Assembly (NCBI GenBank): GCA_009869945.1
Contig: WIXG01000312.1
Coordinates: forward strand, 29,106-93,105
DNA: 64,000 nucleotides
DNA from: Mesaphorura yosii
Lineage: Eukaryota; Arthropoda; Collembola; Poduromorpha; Tullbergiidae
Reading direction: 5' to 3'
Part shown: piece after piece, positions 1 to 10,073 of the stretch
Layout of the letters: each line of letters starts with the position of its first letter
Position numbering within the stretch: the first letter of the stretch is position 1
Program-made: the position numbers and the translations under genes
Notes under the pieces: model-generated
Told to the model about the DNA's origin: nothing
Databases searched by the model: none
What the model saw: the letters and a program-made list of their open reading frames with translations, nothing else

Positions 1-954
1 GTCCTCGCAAGCGACCACGGCGCTCGCTGGGGCTCCATCCGGAATACGTACCAGGGCCGGCTTGAAGAACGGCTCCCAATGCTATATTTTCTGCTGCCAA
101 AGTGGTTCGAAGACAAATACTCGGTTGCAGTGCGCAATTTGCGGGAAAACAGCCACCGCCTCACGACACCGTTCGACTTGCACGAGACTCTCGTCGATTT
201 GCTGGACGTGCGAGAGAATTTGGGAAACGAAGCCTTGGTGAATGAAAGCGACAACTCTACTCAAGCTCGAACTCGAGGGCGGAGCTTATTTCGAAAAATC
301 CTACCGTCAAGAGCGTGCGCCGACGCTGAAGTGGACAATCACTACTGCATTTGCTTCCGGATGGTTCCAATCTCGACGACGCTGCGTATCGTGAGGCAGG
401 CCGCCCAGTTTGTCGTTCGCAAAGTCAATCAGCTCATATCAAATTACACAGAGCAAAATAATTTCAACAATTTGCTACCTGCGCCTGCTGAGAATCCGTG
501 TGCCAAACTGAGATTAGCGAAGGTTACGAGTGCAATGCGAAAAATTGACGATGACGCTCGTGCCACCCGTGACAATGGAAATGACGATTTTAGTGATCTG
601 TCCATCAAAAATGCTGCAACTGCAGTTGCGGACGAAGATTACGATTACAATTACGACCTTGAGCGGAAGTACGCCGTCGACATCGAACTGCAGCTGAGCA
701 TCACCGTCGAGCCGAGCAAAGCCGTGCTGGAGGCGACAGCGTACATGAGTCAGCTGACGAATTACGAATGGGAAGTGTCCGGCGAGATTAGCAGACTGAA
801 TTTGTACGGAGAGCAAAGCACGTGTGTGTCCGATCCGATTCTCCAGAAATATTGCTACTGCATAGATCCGAGTAGTGCGACGAATCAGAATGGAACTGGC
901 AGTGGCAGTTCTTTTGATTGGTACGAGAGTAAGCCTTTGACATTATCAATTTGA
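1..954 (+). CDS. DUF229 (alkaline-phosphatase-fold) protein, 3' part only
   Basis: The reading frame is open from base 1 to a TGA at 952-954, so this is the C-terminal 317 residues of a gene beginning outside the window. The first residues include ASDHGARWG, the metal-binding DHG motif of the DUF229/sulfatase-like fold, then GRLEERLPMLYF and LTTPFDLHETLVDLLD. All of these align with the complete paralogue at 10074-12799. The catalytic core is followed by a Cys-containing segment (SRACADAEVDNHYCICF), an acidic low-complexity linker, and the family tail GEISRLNLYGEQSTC...KYCYC. The protein runs about 17 residues past that tail, unlike the paralogue, which stops at KYCFCP. Substrate is unknown; DUF229 proteins in animals are typically membrane-anchored or extracellular with predicted phosphatase/sulfatase-like chemistry. 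No intron is seen in this part. Confidence 0.88.
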   Translation, partial: VLASDHGARWGSIRNTYQGRLEERLPMLYFLLPKWFEDKYSVAVRNLRENSHRLTTPFDLHETLVDLLDVRENLGNEALVNESDNSTQARTRGRSLFRKILPSRACADAEVDNHYCICFRMVPISTTLRIVRQAAQFVVRKVNQLISNYTEQNNFNNLLPAPAENPCAKLRLAKVTSAMRKIDDDARATRDNGNDDFSDLSIKNAATAVADEDYDYNYDLERKYAVDIELQLSITVEPSKAVLEATAYMSQLTNYEWEVSGEISRLNLYGEQSTCVSDPILQKYCYCIDPSSATNQNGTGSGSSFDWYESKPLTLSI

Positions 955-1023
955 ACTCTTGAACTCTGTGACGGCGAACAACGAGATTAAGAACGATTTT
1001 GTCCGATTTTCGTGAACTTGTCC

Positions 1024-1860
1024 TCATTCTTCCTTAATTCGATCAAATGTCCAGTGCTGGTTGACATTCTGCAGCAGGCATGACGCCAGTTCGATGCTGA
1101 TTCTCTTTCCGATTCTACAAAGTGTAAAATATAGTAATAATTAAGTTCTTTGACATGGAGCGGACAAATCAACGAATTGATTACCTGTACAAGCATTTTG
1201 ATTGATTATTCCCGATTGTCCAGATGTGATTCCAGTGATTCGGCCCGGCTCCACGCCCACGCGAAAACGCAGAATTTAAATTATGAAGAATCCATTCTCT
1301 TCTCTTTAACTTGCTTTCAGATTCTTCCCAATTTGTGGTGGTTGTAGGCGTTGACAAAATTAACATTGAAAGCTGGTTTGTGGGCACAACATCATTCAGA
1401 ATGAAGACTTTCTCCCTATGATTGATGAGCTTCCATTTTTGAAGCGCATTATTTTTCCAGGGCTTCATTCCCACGCCGGTCAGGGTCACTGGAGCCGGTC
1501 CATTGGGGCTAGTTGTTGTGGTGGTGGTCGTCGTCGTGCTGTTGGCATTGGCTGCCTTTTTTGTAGTCGAGTTTTGAATTATAACCGTCAGAACCTGTCA
1601 ATGAAGCTCCAGATAATCATTTCGGGCTTTTCGGGTACGAAGTACCATAAAGCTAACATTCTGTATCTTACTGCTTCCGATCCAAAAACGCCGATGCGAT
1701 AGATCCCATTGGAAAGGATACTCTCATTTTCATGCTCGCCACTGCTTCTACCATCGCCATCAGCAGTCCATTGACAAACTGCCACCACCGCCAAGCTGAA
1801 TAAAACAATCAATACGGTATGCATTTGCACGTGCAAGGACAAAAACGATCTACCACACAT
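1024..1860 (-). CDS. Small secreted beta-trefoil-like (ricin-B-like fold) protein, copy 1
   Basis: Three exons on the minus strand: 1672-1860, 1185-1594 and 1024-1114, giving 229 residues. Donors GCA|GTAAGA and ACAG|GTAATC and acceptors ATTGACAG and TTTGTAG keep the frame. The N-terminus is a signal peptide (MHTVLIVLFSLAVVAVCQ; the inner Met at 1824 is an alternative start). A Thr-rich stretch (about nine Thr in a row) precedes the core. The C-terminus (HIWTIGNNQSKCLYR, then SIELASCLLQNVNQHWTFDRI) aligns with the corresponding region of the protein at 7861-8640. The last intron falls at the same place in the same phase (2), so the two are paralogues. Repeated aromatic QxW-like triplets (QKW, HIW, QHW) suggest a beta-trefoil. 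Ligand and role are unknown. The long second exon could hide a further short intron. Confidence 0.62.
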
Positions 1861-2655
1861 GTTTGCGCTATTTCACTGCCTAATTGCTGCAATTACTACT
1901 GACTAATTTATCACTTTACGTGAAAGACGACAGAATTAGGTAATTAAGTTGAATTATTCAATTATACTGAATATTGTGAAACTATGCACACGAAACCCAA
2001 AGCCGAAGCTTCAAGAATCTTGTGAGCTGGCCAAGCCACCGATTGACTTTTGCAATGCAAACTAAATGAAGAGTATTGAACATATAAAAGATGTAAAACA
2101 GCTTCCGGTGTTTACGAAGGCCGCAAAATTAATTGACTTCTGTTTGCGATGTCGCACGCCAAGTCAAGCCAGGCCACTCATTAAGCAATCAATTCAAGAA
2201 TGATAATATTAATTATGCAATGAACGAGTTATTGCTATTGTTATTAAGTTGCTCTGCGATTTGTACGTACGCACGCGCTCGCGGCGGCACGCATGCAATG
2301 AGATCCAGTTTCCTTCAATAACATACACTCGATACCAGCACATTAGCGACCATAATTTATGAAGACTAATGATTACGTACCGTAATGAGCTTAAAAGGGC
2401 GTTGTTACAGTCCAAATTGGTCAAATTAAACGTACGCTCTACGCTGAGGGACTGTTACAGATTTTGGTCGGTGGGGCCAAGGATTTTCGGAAATCGAAAT
2501 AATGCATGTCAGCTTCGTTGTGAATTCGTTGTAGAGAATTATGGGCTTGTTTTTATTCTTAGGTTCATAAATTAAGAAACTACATAACAGTGCATGGCTA
2601 AAGGCCAGAGGTCAGCGATGGGGCACACGGGGCTCGTGGCTGGGCAGTGCAATGG
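1861..2655. other. Intergenic, between trefoil copy 1 and the Ig gene
   Basis: No coding exon is supported here. On the minus strand an AATAAA signal (read as TTTATT at 2552-2557) lies about 100 bp past the stop of the Ig-domain gene and probably ends its transcript. The rest would contain the promoter of the minus-strand trefoil gene. Confidence 0.5.
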
Positions 2656-5578
2656 CTAACCAGTTCCAGCTACTGCAGTCGCCAGCCTCGTCCTTCCCCG
2701 GGAGAGGCCCCTGGACAGCGATGGCCTCGTCGTCGTTGTGGTGGGGTCAATTGCCACGACGGGAATCGAAACATTCCGCCACTCGGACGACCCCGACAGT
2801 GGAGCGAAGCAGTGCACTCTTCGAGTCTGCTTTCCGATGCGAGTAGTGAGGACTGGCTCGTAAGGATCGGAGACGTCGACCAAATCTGAAACGACCAAAG
2901 TCACGATGAGCAGATCAGCGACAAGCAAATTTATAGTCGTGGTTCGCGGCTCTTTCTTACCTCGGCCGATGTACTCGAAGCTCCCGTCGACATTTTCCAG
3001 AGCGAACACGAGCGAGGTCGAGAAATAATACAGACTGCCTGAGCATTTTACTCTGAGGTCATTGTTGGCGGATTGGGAGATAACCACGATCTTTAAGATG
3101 AGGTCCGTGAGCGGAGGGTTCGTAGATTCTTCTTCAATCATGACTGGAATAGAAACGTTTAGAATAACATCATTGCCGGGCTTAATGAACCAAATTAGTT
3201 AAATTAGACGTGAAAGCACTCACGGACGTCGTTTCTCTCAATCGTCTCGACTACGGTCACAATTTTCGAGTACTCGCCCACGGAGCACTTGATCGCATGT
3301 GTCGGTACACGCTCCAAAAACTCCATCGCCGTGCAACCCGCCGGGGCATCGACGAATCGAGGTGGAAACGGATACTCACAGCGACCATTCTCGAAACACT
3401 TCTTCTTAATCTCGCAATCAGTCCTCGTCTCGCACTTGACAATCTCCTGAACGGTTGACAGCCCCGATGCACTGCAGCAAAGAATTCGGCGCTGGGCGAC
3501 ATCGAATTTTATGGCGAGATGCTCCGAACCTGCATACGAGAGGGAATTTTAAATTTGAATTTTGTCAAGCACGCTCTAATTCGTGCATCGTGCTGAATAC
3601 TGGCTAAATTACCGATATTTGAATATTCCCACGCATGAAGCACGCGTTTCGTCCGCTTCGAGACGCAGTTTATCTTGAAGTACTTGCTCAGGGCTGAGAG
3701 CGGTAAATTCGCGTCGATCGTGTGCACTCCTACGAAGGGGAACTCCGAAGAAGCGTCGTCAGTGACGTAGCTCGTGGTCCCGTGCCGAAGGCCCTGCGGG
3801 AAGGTCAGCTCCACCGGCTCCTTGGCTGCGCAGCTGAAGGTTTGGTTGGCAAAATTGGACTGCTGCACGATCAGCGTGGTCGGGGACACCATGACCTCAT
3901 CTTCTGCTCGAAAGTCGAAATTGCAGGCAATTCAATTATTCAATTAACATGTCACACGCACGGCAGACGGCCGACACGCGTGGCCAAAATTGCCTTTGAC
4001 TTACCTTTGCTTGGCACAAGGTCCATCTTCCAAAAGCTGTCGGCGTCATTCAGGCTACAGTAATAAGTGCCGTAAGACCGTTCTAATTGGCTAAGGTCCA
4101 TCCTAAACCCAGACTTGGCATCGTAAACGACTGCGCCGTGGCTCGTGAGATTGGCCGCTTCTTCCTACAAGGCATTGGACACGCAAAGCAAATGTCAAAA
4201 TACAAGGCGGTGGTTGTAAATCAGGTGCTACAGGTGCATTTTATCTTCCCACGACTCATCGCCTTCATTTCGTGCCGTTTCGTGGAGTTTTCTCATTATG
4301 CAATATGAATTATGATGTAATTCGTAATTGACCTAATCAAGTTCGAACTTTACCTTTGGGTATATTTTGTAGAGTGTCATTGGAAGCTTTGGATTCGTAG
4401 CCATGCAGGGCAGGCTCACGTGTGTGTCGTTCTTCGGCGGACGAATGACTCGGTTTCGGATCGTCGGAAAGCCGTAGCCACCTTCCAGGGAAGGGCAAAA
4501 TTCGGTTAGCCAGCGAGCCATGCCAGTATTGTGAGAAATGAAATATGATTACAAATCTTCGTACCTGGGAAATACAAATGATAGAAGACTCTACCCCGGT
4601 TCGGATACTCGGCGCCTTCGCACGTGTACGTGCCCGTCAGGTGCTCATTGTTCCGTTCTTGCATGAGGACGAGAGTCGTGAAGTACTCGTACGAGCTGGA
4701 GTTGTGAAAGTCTTCGAAGATGCGGAGTTCCGAAGAGTACATTCTGGTCGGAGCCTGTTTCAAATGCATAAACCATGAGGCTCCAGTCGCTCCAGGCTCA
4801 GGCTTCCTCAAACCAGATTGGGAAAACTTACCCCGTCTCCTTCGTAAATCCAACGAATCGGATACGCCGCAGTGCAGACGAGGACAATGTTGATAAATTC
4901 GGATCCGTTGAAAACGTACTTTCGGTCAATCAGTATTTCACTGTTCGAAGAGTTCGTCAGCAATGTGAGTTCGTCATTCACGCCCGCCAGGTAGATTTCC
5001 GCGACTGGAAGCACTTGCCCGGGTTCGGATTTCGGCGGGGTTGTGCTGATGATGTTCTCTGGCTCCAGACTGACGTCGATTGTGATTGGAATCACTGGCA
5101 ACGGGGAGATTAACTCGACGGTCGTGAATCTGGAGCTCGTCGTAGGACGCGGGCGCAGGTGTTGGCTTTCCTGTTTCTGCACTGGAGCTTCTGGAACTTG
5201 CACTTGCACTGGAACAGGAATATTGACAGGAACTGGAACTGGCACATTCGTATTAGGGCTTGAATGGCTATTGCTGTGGCTGTGGCCATGGCCGGTCGAA
5301 GTACTGACACTCGTGCTCACGTGTTCGTGCACCGATCGGGAAATGGACGTCGAAGATGAGATCGGTGCAAGTGTAAAAGAATCGGCGTCCAATTCGGACG
5401 GAGACGTGGACGTTGGCAGGGTAGTGGCAGTAGCTGCTTCTTCACTGCTGCTACTTCGCAGGTTGAGGCCATGACTTCTTTGTCCGTAAATCCCGCGCCC
5501 ACCGGCGCACAGCAAAAGCGCTGCGGAGATCAGCAATTTCGTTGACATTCTGACTTTTCTGGACATCTTCGTCGACAT
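2656..5578 (-). CDS. Secreted multi-Ig protein resembling a PDGF/VEGF-receptor (Pvr) ectodomain, no TM or kinase
   Basis: Eight exons on the minus strand keep one frame for 744 residues: 4832-5578, 4565-4754, 4354-4481, 4005-4164, 3613-3903, 3224-3529, 2961-3143, 2656-2885. Each boundary has GT and AG. A signal peptide (MSTKLLISAALLLCAGG; the start could be either of the nearby Mets) is followed by about 150 residues rich in Ser, Thr and His plus a PVPVPVNIPVPV run. Ig modules follow: VCTAAYPIRW to GTYTCEG; LPCMATNP to RSYGTYYCSL; TFSCAAKEP to KINCVS; then a Cys-dense segment (CETRTDCEIKKKCFENGRC) and two more Cys-pair blocks. Domain 1 running into a YHLYFPG strand and domain 2 with YDAKSGFRMDLSQLERSYGTYYC are typical of PDGFR/VEGFR-type receptors. 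The protein ends at TAG (2656-2658) after a Thr/Arg-rich tail with no hydrophobic span. It would be extracellular and could act as a ligand trap (inference). A further unseen 3' exon is possible. Confidence 0.72.
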
Positions 5579-7752
5579 CGTCGAAGTCGTCGATCAGTCG
5601 ATGTTCAGTGATCAGACACTTGCACAGAACTAAACTAATAACCAAAGCCAGAGCCAAGCAACAATTCAAGTCAGTCAGGCGACAGCATCAACATCAAATC
5701 ATATCACATCAGCCAAATACCACAGCATTGTTAAGCTTGCATTGATTTAACGTAAGTCAAGTCAAGTCAGTCAAAAGTGAATGGTAGATATTTTATATTT
5801 TAATCAGTTCAATGTGAATGTAAATGCAATCGCGATTCGATATTCGCCAGTGTTCTACGTCGGAATATTTGCATAATACTTGCCACTTGCCTGCCTGCCC
5901 TGCACGTAAGTATTGGCAAGCAGAATTCTCATAATGAGCAAGATAATGGCAGACACGGCACGAGACGCGGCTGCATTGCACACAAGACACAATGCAACGT
6001 TAATTGTTGCAATTACAACACAAACACCAAAGCACCAAGTACGTCTTCTTAAATGGTAAGGCCAAAAGGTTACCTGCTTAATGAAAGGGCAAACGGCAAT
6101 CTCACTGTTTACTGTTTACGTTGTATTTTGTATTTGGCTAGCGTAATTGCGATGCGATGGTTCCGCTGAGGGCAGAATTCAAGGGTGTGACTGCTGAGCA
6201 GTGTAAGTCGAGTCAGTTAGATTACAATAGGCTTTAATGAGATCCTGCCTGCAGTGGACCGAAGAGGTGACAGCCGTCATCTTCAATTTCTGCATGCACG
6301 CGTCCTCGTCCACGCGTATGTTGAATTCAACTTCGACACGCATGAGTAAGAAGATCTCAAGGCGAGGTCGGTTTAACTTGACAATTCCATTCCACTTCCA
6401 TTCTTCTCGTCTTTAATCCATAATTAAGGGACAAAAGAATTATGAATTACGTACGAACGTAGTACGATTACGATTACGAAGGATTTCGTCAGGTTTTACA
6501 TAAATGGACATCGAAAGTGCCAACTGCCAAGTGCATTTTGGGTACGTGATCGAGCCGATCGCGATCGTCCTTCTTTTAAAGATGCAAAACGCAGAATGCA
6601 ATTTTTGCAACTGCAAACTGCATGCATCGCTGTGAAATTACAAATAGACCATCCATCATAAGAATGATGCTTTTACTATTTGCTGGCACAGTCCACCGGT
6701 AGTGCTCCACTGACATATTTGCTATTTACATTGCTATTTGCATTAAAATTAGAATGGAATGTGGATTCTGATGCGATGCGCTGTTGTTTTCCGTCAGCGT
6801 CATCGAATTCATGTCAACTGTCGCTAGTCATTGCTGCTGTCACTCGAAACTCGAACTCGATTAATGACAACTTTCATTTTCGTTGACAAGAAACATGAAC
6901 AGAGCACAGAACAGAACATGACTCGATCTACTCAGATTAGATTAACGGATAGCTGATAAATCAGGTCTTGTCTACTTTCAAAATTCAAGTCATTTTATGC
7001 TAAATGTAACAAAATTAAGATAGTTTGACGGTTTGGCCTTTTGTGCTGCTATCCTGTTTACATTTTCAATCAAGTCCGTGCAAACGTGCATTTTGTCGCT
7101 TGTCATACAGGCGAGAAACGTCATACTGGGGAATTTAAGGCCAATACAATGCAAGGAGCAATGCCAAGGTGAAGTCAGCGCAATTCTTAATAAATTAATT
7201 AAGATTGGTGACATTCTCATCGTAGAAAAAGGCCCCAAAATATTTAATTACCACCAGTTCTATGCCATACAATACAAATTATTAATCAGAAATCATTAAA
7301 TGAGTGCTGCCTGGCTGGCCAAACAGGTTACATTTTGAAGAACAGGGTCAGCTTCCTCAAAAGTGAAACCTGAACAGCAGTAGCCAACAGCGAACAGGTT
7401 CAATGCTGCACTTTTAGATACGATATGATATGATGATTTCTCTATTATGTATTAACCACTCATTAAAATGCTGCTTGGGTATTTTCCTTTACATAATCAT
7501 CGCACCAGCCAACACAGCAAATGAGATCAAGTTACCTAATGGAAATGCATAACATATTATGTCGAATGCAGTGAAAACGAAATGGCATGCAGCGGAAACA
7601 CGTGGGCTGCCCAAAACTTTCACAGGCAGGCCGAGGCTGTGTAACGAGTAACTTTCAAGATCAATTAACTATCAGCTGCAGAATGAATGCGGTTCAGGTT
7701 CGCGCATTCGACTTTTATACCCAATAAATCAGATTAATCGCTTTATTTTCAG
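5579..7752. other. Intergenic, divergent promoter region
   Basis: No supported coding exon. It lies between the divergent Ig gene (minus) and trefoil copy 2 (plus). A good acceptor (TTTATTTTCAG, ending at 7752) just before the trefoil 2 start suggests that gene has an untranslated first exon somewhere in this stretch; its position could not be fixed. Confidence 0.45.
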
Positions 7753-7860
7753 ATTGGCTTCTGATGCAGACAGTTCATCGTCAGAAAAGTCAGAATAACG
7801 GCGACGGCGCGATTGGCGATTTCTCGATCTCAGTGGTGCTTGACGCAGTTTTCCTACGCA

Positions 7861-8640
7861 ATGAAATCAATTCCGGTTCCGGTTCCGGTGCTGGTGCTTC
7901 TGCTTGTGTTTGGTGTCATCGGAACCTGCGTCTCGCAGTCGACTCTTCGCGATGGAGGGACGTACACGATCAGAAACATCCACAACGAGAAGCTGCTGAC
8001 CGTCGACGACCAGGGCGTGATTGGTCTAGCGCCCGGAAGAGTGATAACCACGGACGATCGTCCTGATAGCACAGAACAGGCATGGGTCGTCAAATGGGAA
8101 CGTAAGTCAGCTTCAAAATTAGTGGTTTAAACCTGTAGCCATGTCGGATTTTGATTCTAACTTCGGTCCGGTAGCTGTCCAAAGTCCTGACCACCAAGGC
8201 TACTGGCTCCAGTCACGAAAGGACTTCCTGAACACAATCACGTCGTGGTACCCGCCAGGCAGGTCAACTCCAGTTATCAATGTCTGGATGCTCTCGTACC
8301 TTGGAGATGGGAAGTGGCATATTCGGAACATGAGGACAGACGGTTGCCTCCAACTTTCCAAGTAAGCCCCGACTATGCCCGAATTACTCTTCGGCAAGCC
8401 AGTCTTAGTGTTAAATTCTATATATGGCCCTATTTTCTGCCTGGCTCATGCAGAAATGGAGTCGACATCGAAGGCGCCGAGTGCTCGACCAAGAACAAGA
8501 AGCAGCAGTGGAGTTTCACGCGGATTATCAAGTACCCGATTGAGGACGATGAGCAGCACATTATCTACACATTTAAGAAGGCAGAGTTCGGACTGGCCAA
8601 GCCGCGATCGCGTTCGAGGCCGAAACCACTAAGATCCTAA
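7861..8640 (+). CDS. Small secreted beta-trefoil-like (ricin-B-like fold) protein, copy 2
   Basis: Three exons, 7861-8101, 8139-8361 and 8454-8640, encode 216 residues. The chosen ATG gives a clean signal peptide, MKSIPVPVPVLVLLLVFGVIG. Upstream in-frame codons lack that property and sit in the 5' untranslated part. The mature protein starts GGTYTIRNIHNEKLLTV and carries QAWVVKW, KWHIRNMRTDGCLQL and KKQQWSFTRI. These three aromatic repeats with QxW-like endings are the pattern of ricin-B-type beta-trefoils. The third intron-bounded block matches copy 1 (1024-1860), including the phase-2 intron after the GCLQL/KCLY strand. The C-terminus is a basic Arg/Ser/Pro tail (about PRSRSRPKPLRS). No enzyme motif is visible, so a secreted carbohydrate- or protein-binding role is only a guess. 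Confidence 0.72.
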
Positions 8641-8957
8641 TGGAAGCCCCTTCGTACCCACACGAGTGCGAGTGCGAAATCAACAATACCCAGTCGGCCT
8701 CCTTGATCTTTGTATTTTATTCTTGTTCCTGTTGCTTTGTTGTTCTGTTTCTTTTCGGTATTTTTATTCATTAGTCATAGTAATCACGTCAGCAGTGCCT
8801 TGGTGAGGTGACGATTTGTTACAAATATAGTCAAGTTTACGAATTTACGAATTTATTTTACTGCAATGGCAATTATTGACCTTCGTCATAAGCTATTTAC
8901 CTTGCCGCTTCGTTCAATTTCCGTTGAAGGAGTTCACAAACGGTTTTACCTTCCAAA

Positions 8958-9438
8958 ATGCGTGACATTTGTCCAAAATCTTTAAAGAACCACATAAAAC
9001 AGTGGCATAAAATGCGAACAGTTAAAACGATGGCATCTTCGTGTCCTCCTTTCCCTCCTGCCGGCCTTGTGCGTTCTGACACTCGTAATCATCGTCTGGA
9101 CAAGAGAATTCATCCTTCAGTCACTTACTTTGAATTTCAGTGAGAGTGCCTGGGAATCGGATCTTGATAATCTGGAACCAGACAAGTCAAAACGTAAATG
9201 ATTAGGTTAGGTCACATCGCTGCTATTTATTTTGGAGGGCCCGGCCACCAACAACGTTGACGGTGACATTCAAAACTGCACCCAGCGACACCATTTTCGA
9301 AGCGAGTGCGGTCGAAGCCGGGGCAGGGGCACGTGGAAATGGACGCTGTCTGGTGATATCAGTCGTGTGAATCTGTATGGAAATCAAAGCCGATGCGTGG
9401 ATGAGTTGATAATGAAAAAGTACTGCTATTGCCCATAA
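8958..9438 (+). pseudogene. Collapsed DUF229 paralogue: N-terminal anchor joined to C-terminal tail, catalytic core missing
   Basis: The left part (8958 to about 9190) reads like the start of the intact gene at 10074: a short basic N-terminus (PKSLKNHIKQWHK), then a transmembrane helix (about 9060-9110, ALCVLTLVIIVWTREFILQS) matching CVLTFLLIFCTGKYILRNS of the intact copy. The two halves of this segment are in different frames, with a break near 9010. The right part (about 9245-9438) matches only the last 65 codons of the family: TVTFKTAPSDTIFEAS, then, one frame away, SGDISRVNLYGNQSRC...KKYCYCP and a stop. AATAAA follows at 9465-9470. At least two frame breaks and loss of about 700 catalytic-domain codons argue for a relic, though a short spliced transcript is possible. 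Confidence 0.75.
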
Positions 9439-10073
9439 ATCTTGTGTCAGTTTTGATTTTGTTAAATAAATACCAACTACATTACAGTAAAAACCTATAA
9501 GCTTATCAGTGTATCACTGAATTCCTGACCATGCAGTATTCAAGTTTCGGAAGCGGGATTTGTGATCTGTGGGATCAAAGTAGAAGTAGAAGCAGTCGCG
9601 TTTGATAGTTTGTGAATATTTTACCCCATGTCACCTTGAAACACTTGAAAGTCCCCAATCCCAAACCAGAGGACAGAAACTGCGTTTGAAAACTGAAAAC
9701 TTGTGGATTATGTACAAATGTAAACGACTGCGCTACGCACGCAACAAAAGTCACAGCGCAGTAGTTAATACATTAATCGCTTTAAGTGCTTGGTAGTACA
9801 AAGACAAGCCAGTTGGATTTTGTGGATCTGGACGGACTCAACTTTCGTAGGTGCGGTGCGCAAATGATAAACAATCGTTGGTTACGGTTCAACTTGAACA
9901 GGTCCAATGTCAATGCCGTGTTGCGTACGTACTCACTGATAACGATTAGCAAGGCCTCCGTGCTGCTGATAAGGGCAAACCTCAAATCCCATTATTAAAC
10001 TCTTGATCCATGCATCCATGGTCAGTCATTCCGAGGATGGCAGCAATTCGATCAAGTCCAGGTCCACACTTGA
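9439..10073. other. Intergenic, upstream of the intact DUF229 gene
   Basis: The poly(A) signal of the relic (9465-9470) is here. Nothing else coding is supported. It presumably holds the promoter of the gene starting at 10074. Confidence 0.45.

Noticed and set aside
5043-5474. 143-codon plus-strand frame rich in Thr/Gly/Leu
   Set aside because: It is the antisense image of the PVPV-repeat and Ser/Thr-rich exon of the minus-strand Ig gene.
7033-7299. 88-codon plus-strand frame with a hydrophobic start and a good internal splice acceptor (about 7110)
   Set aside because: The hydrophobic part is interrupted by the acceptor-like site, no partner exon was found, and the frame lacks any recognisable motif. 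Left as intergenic.
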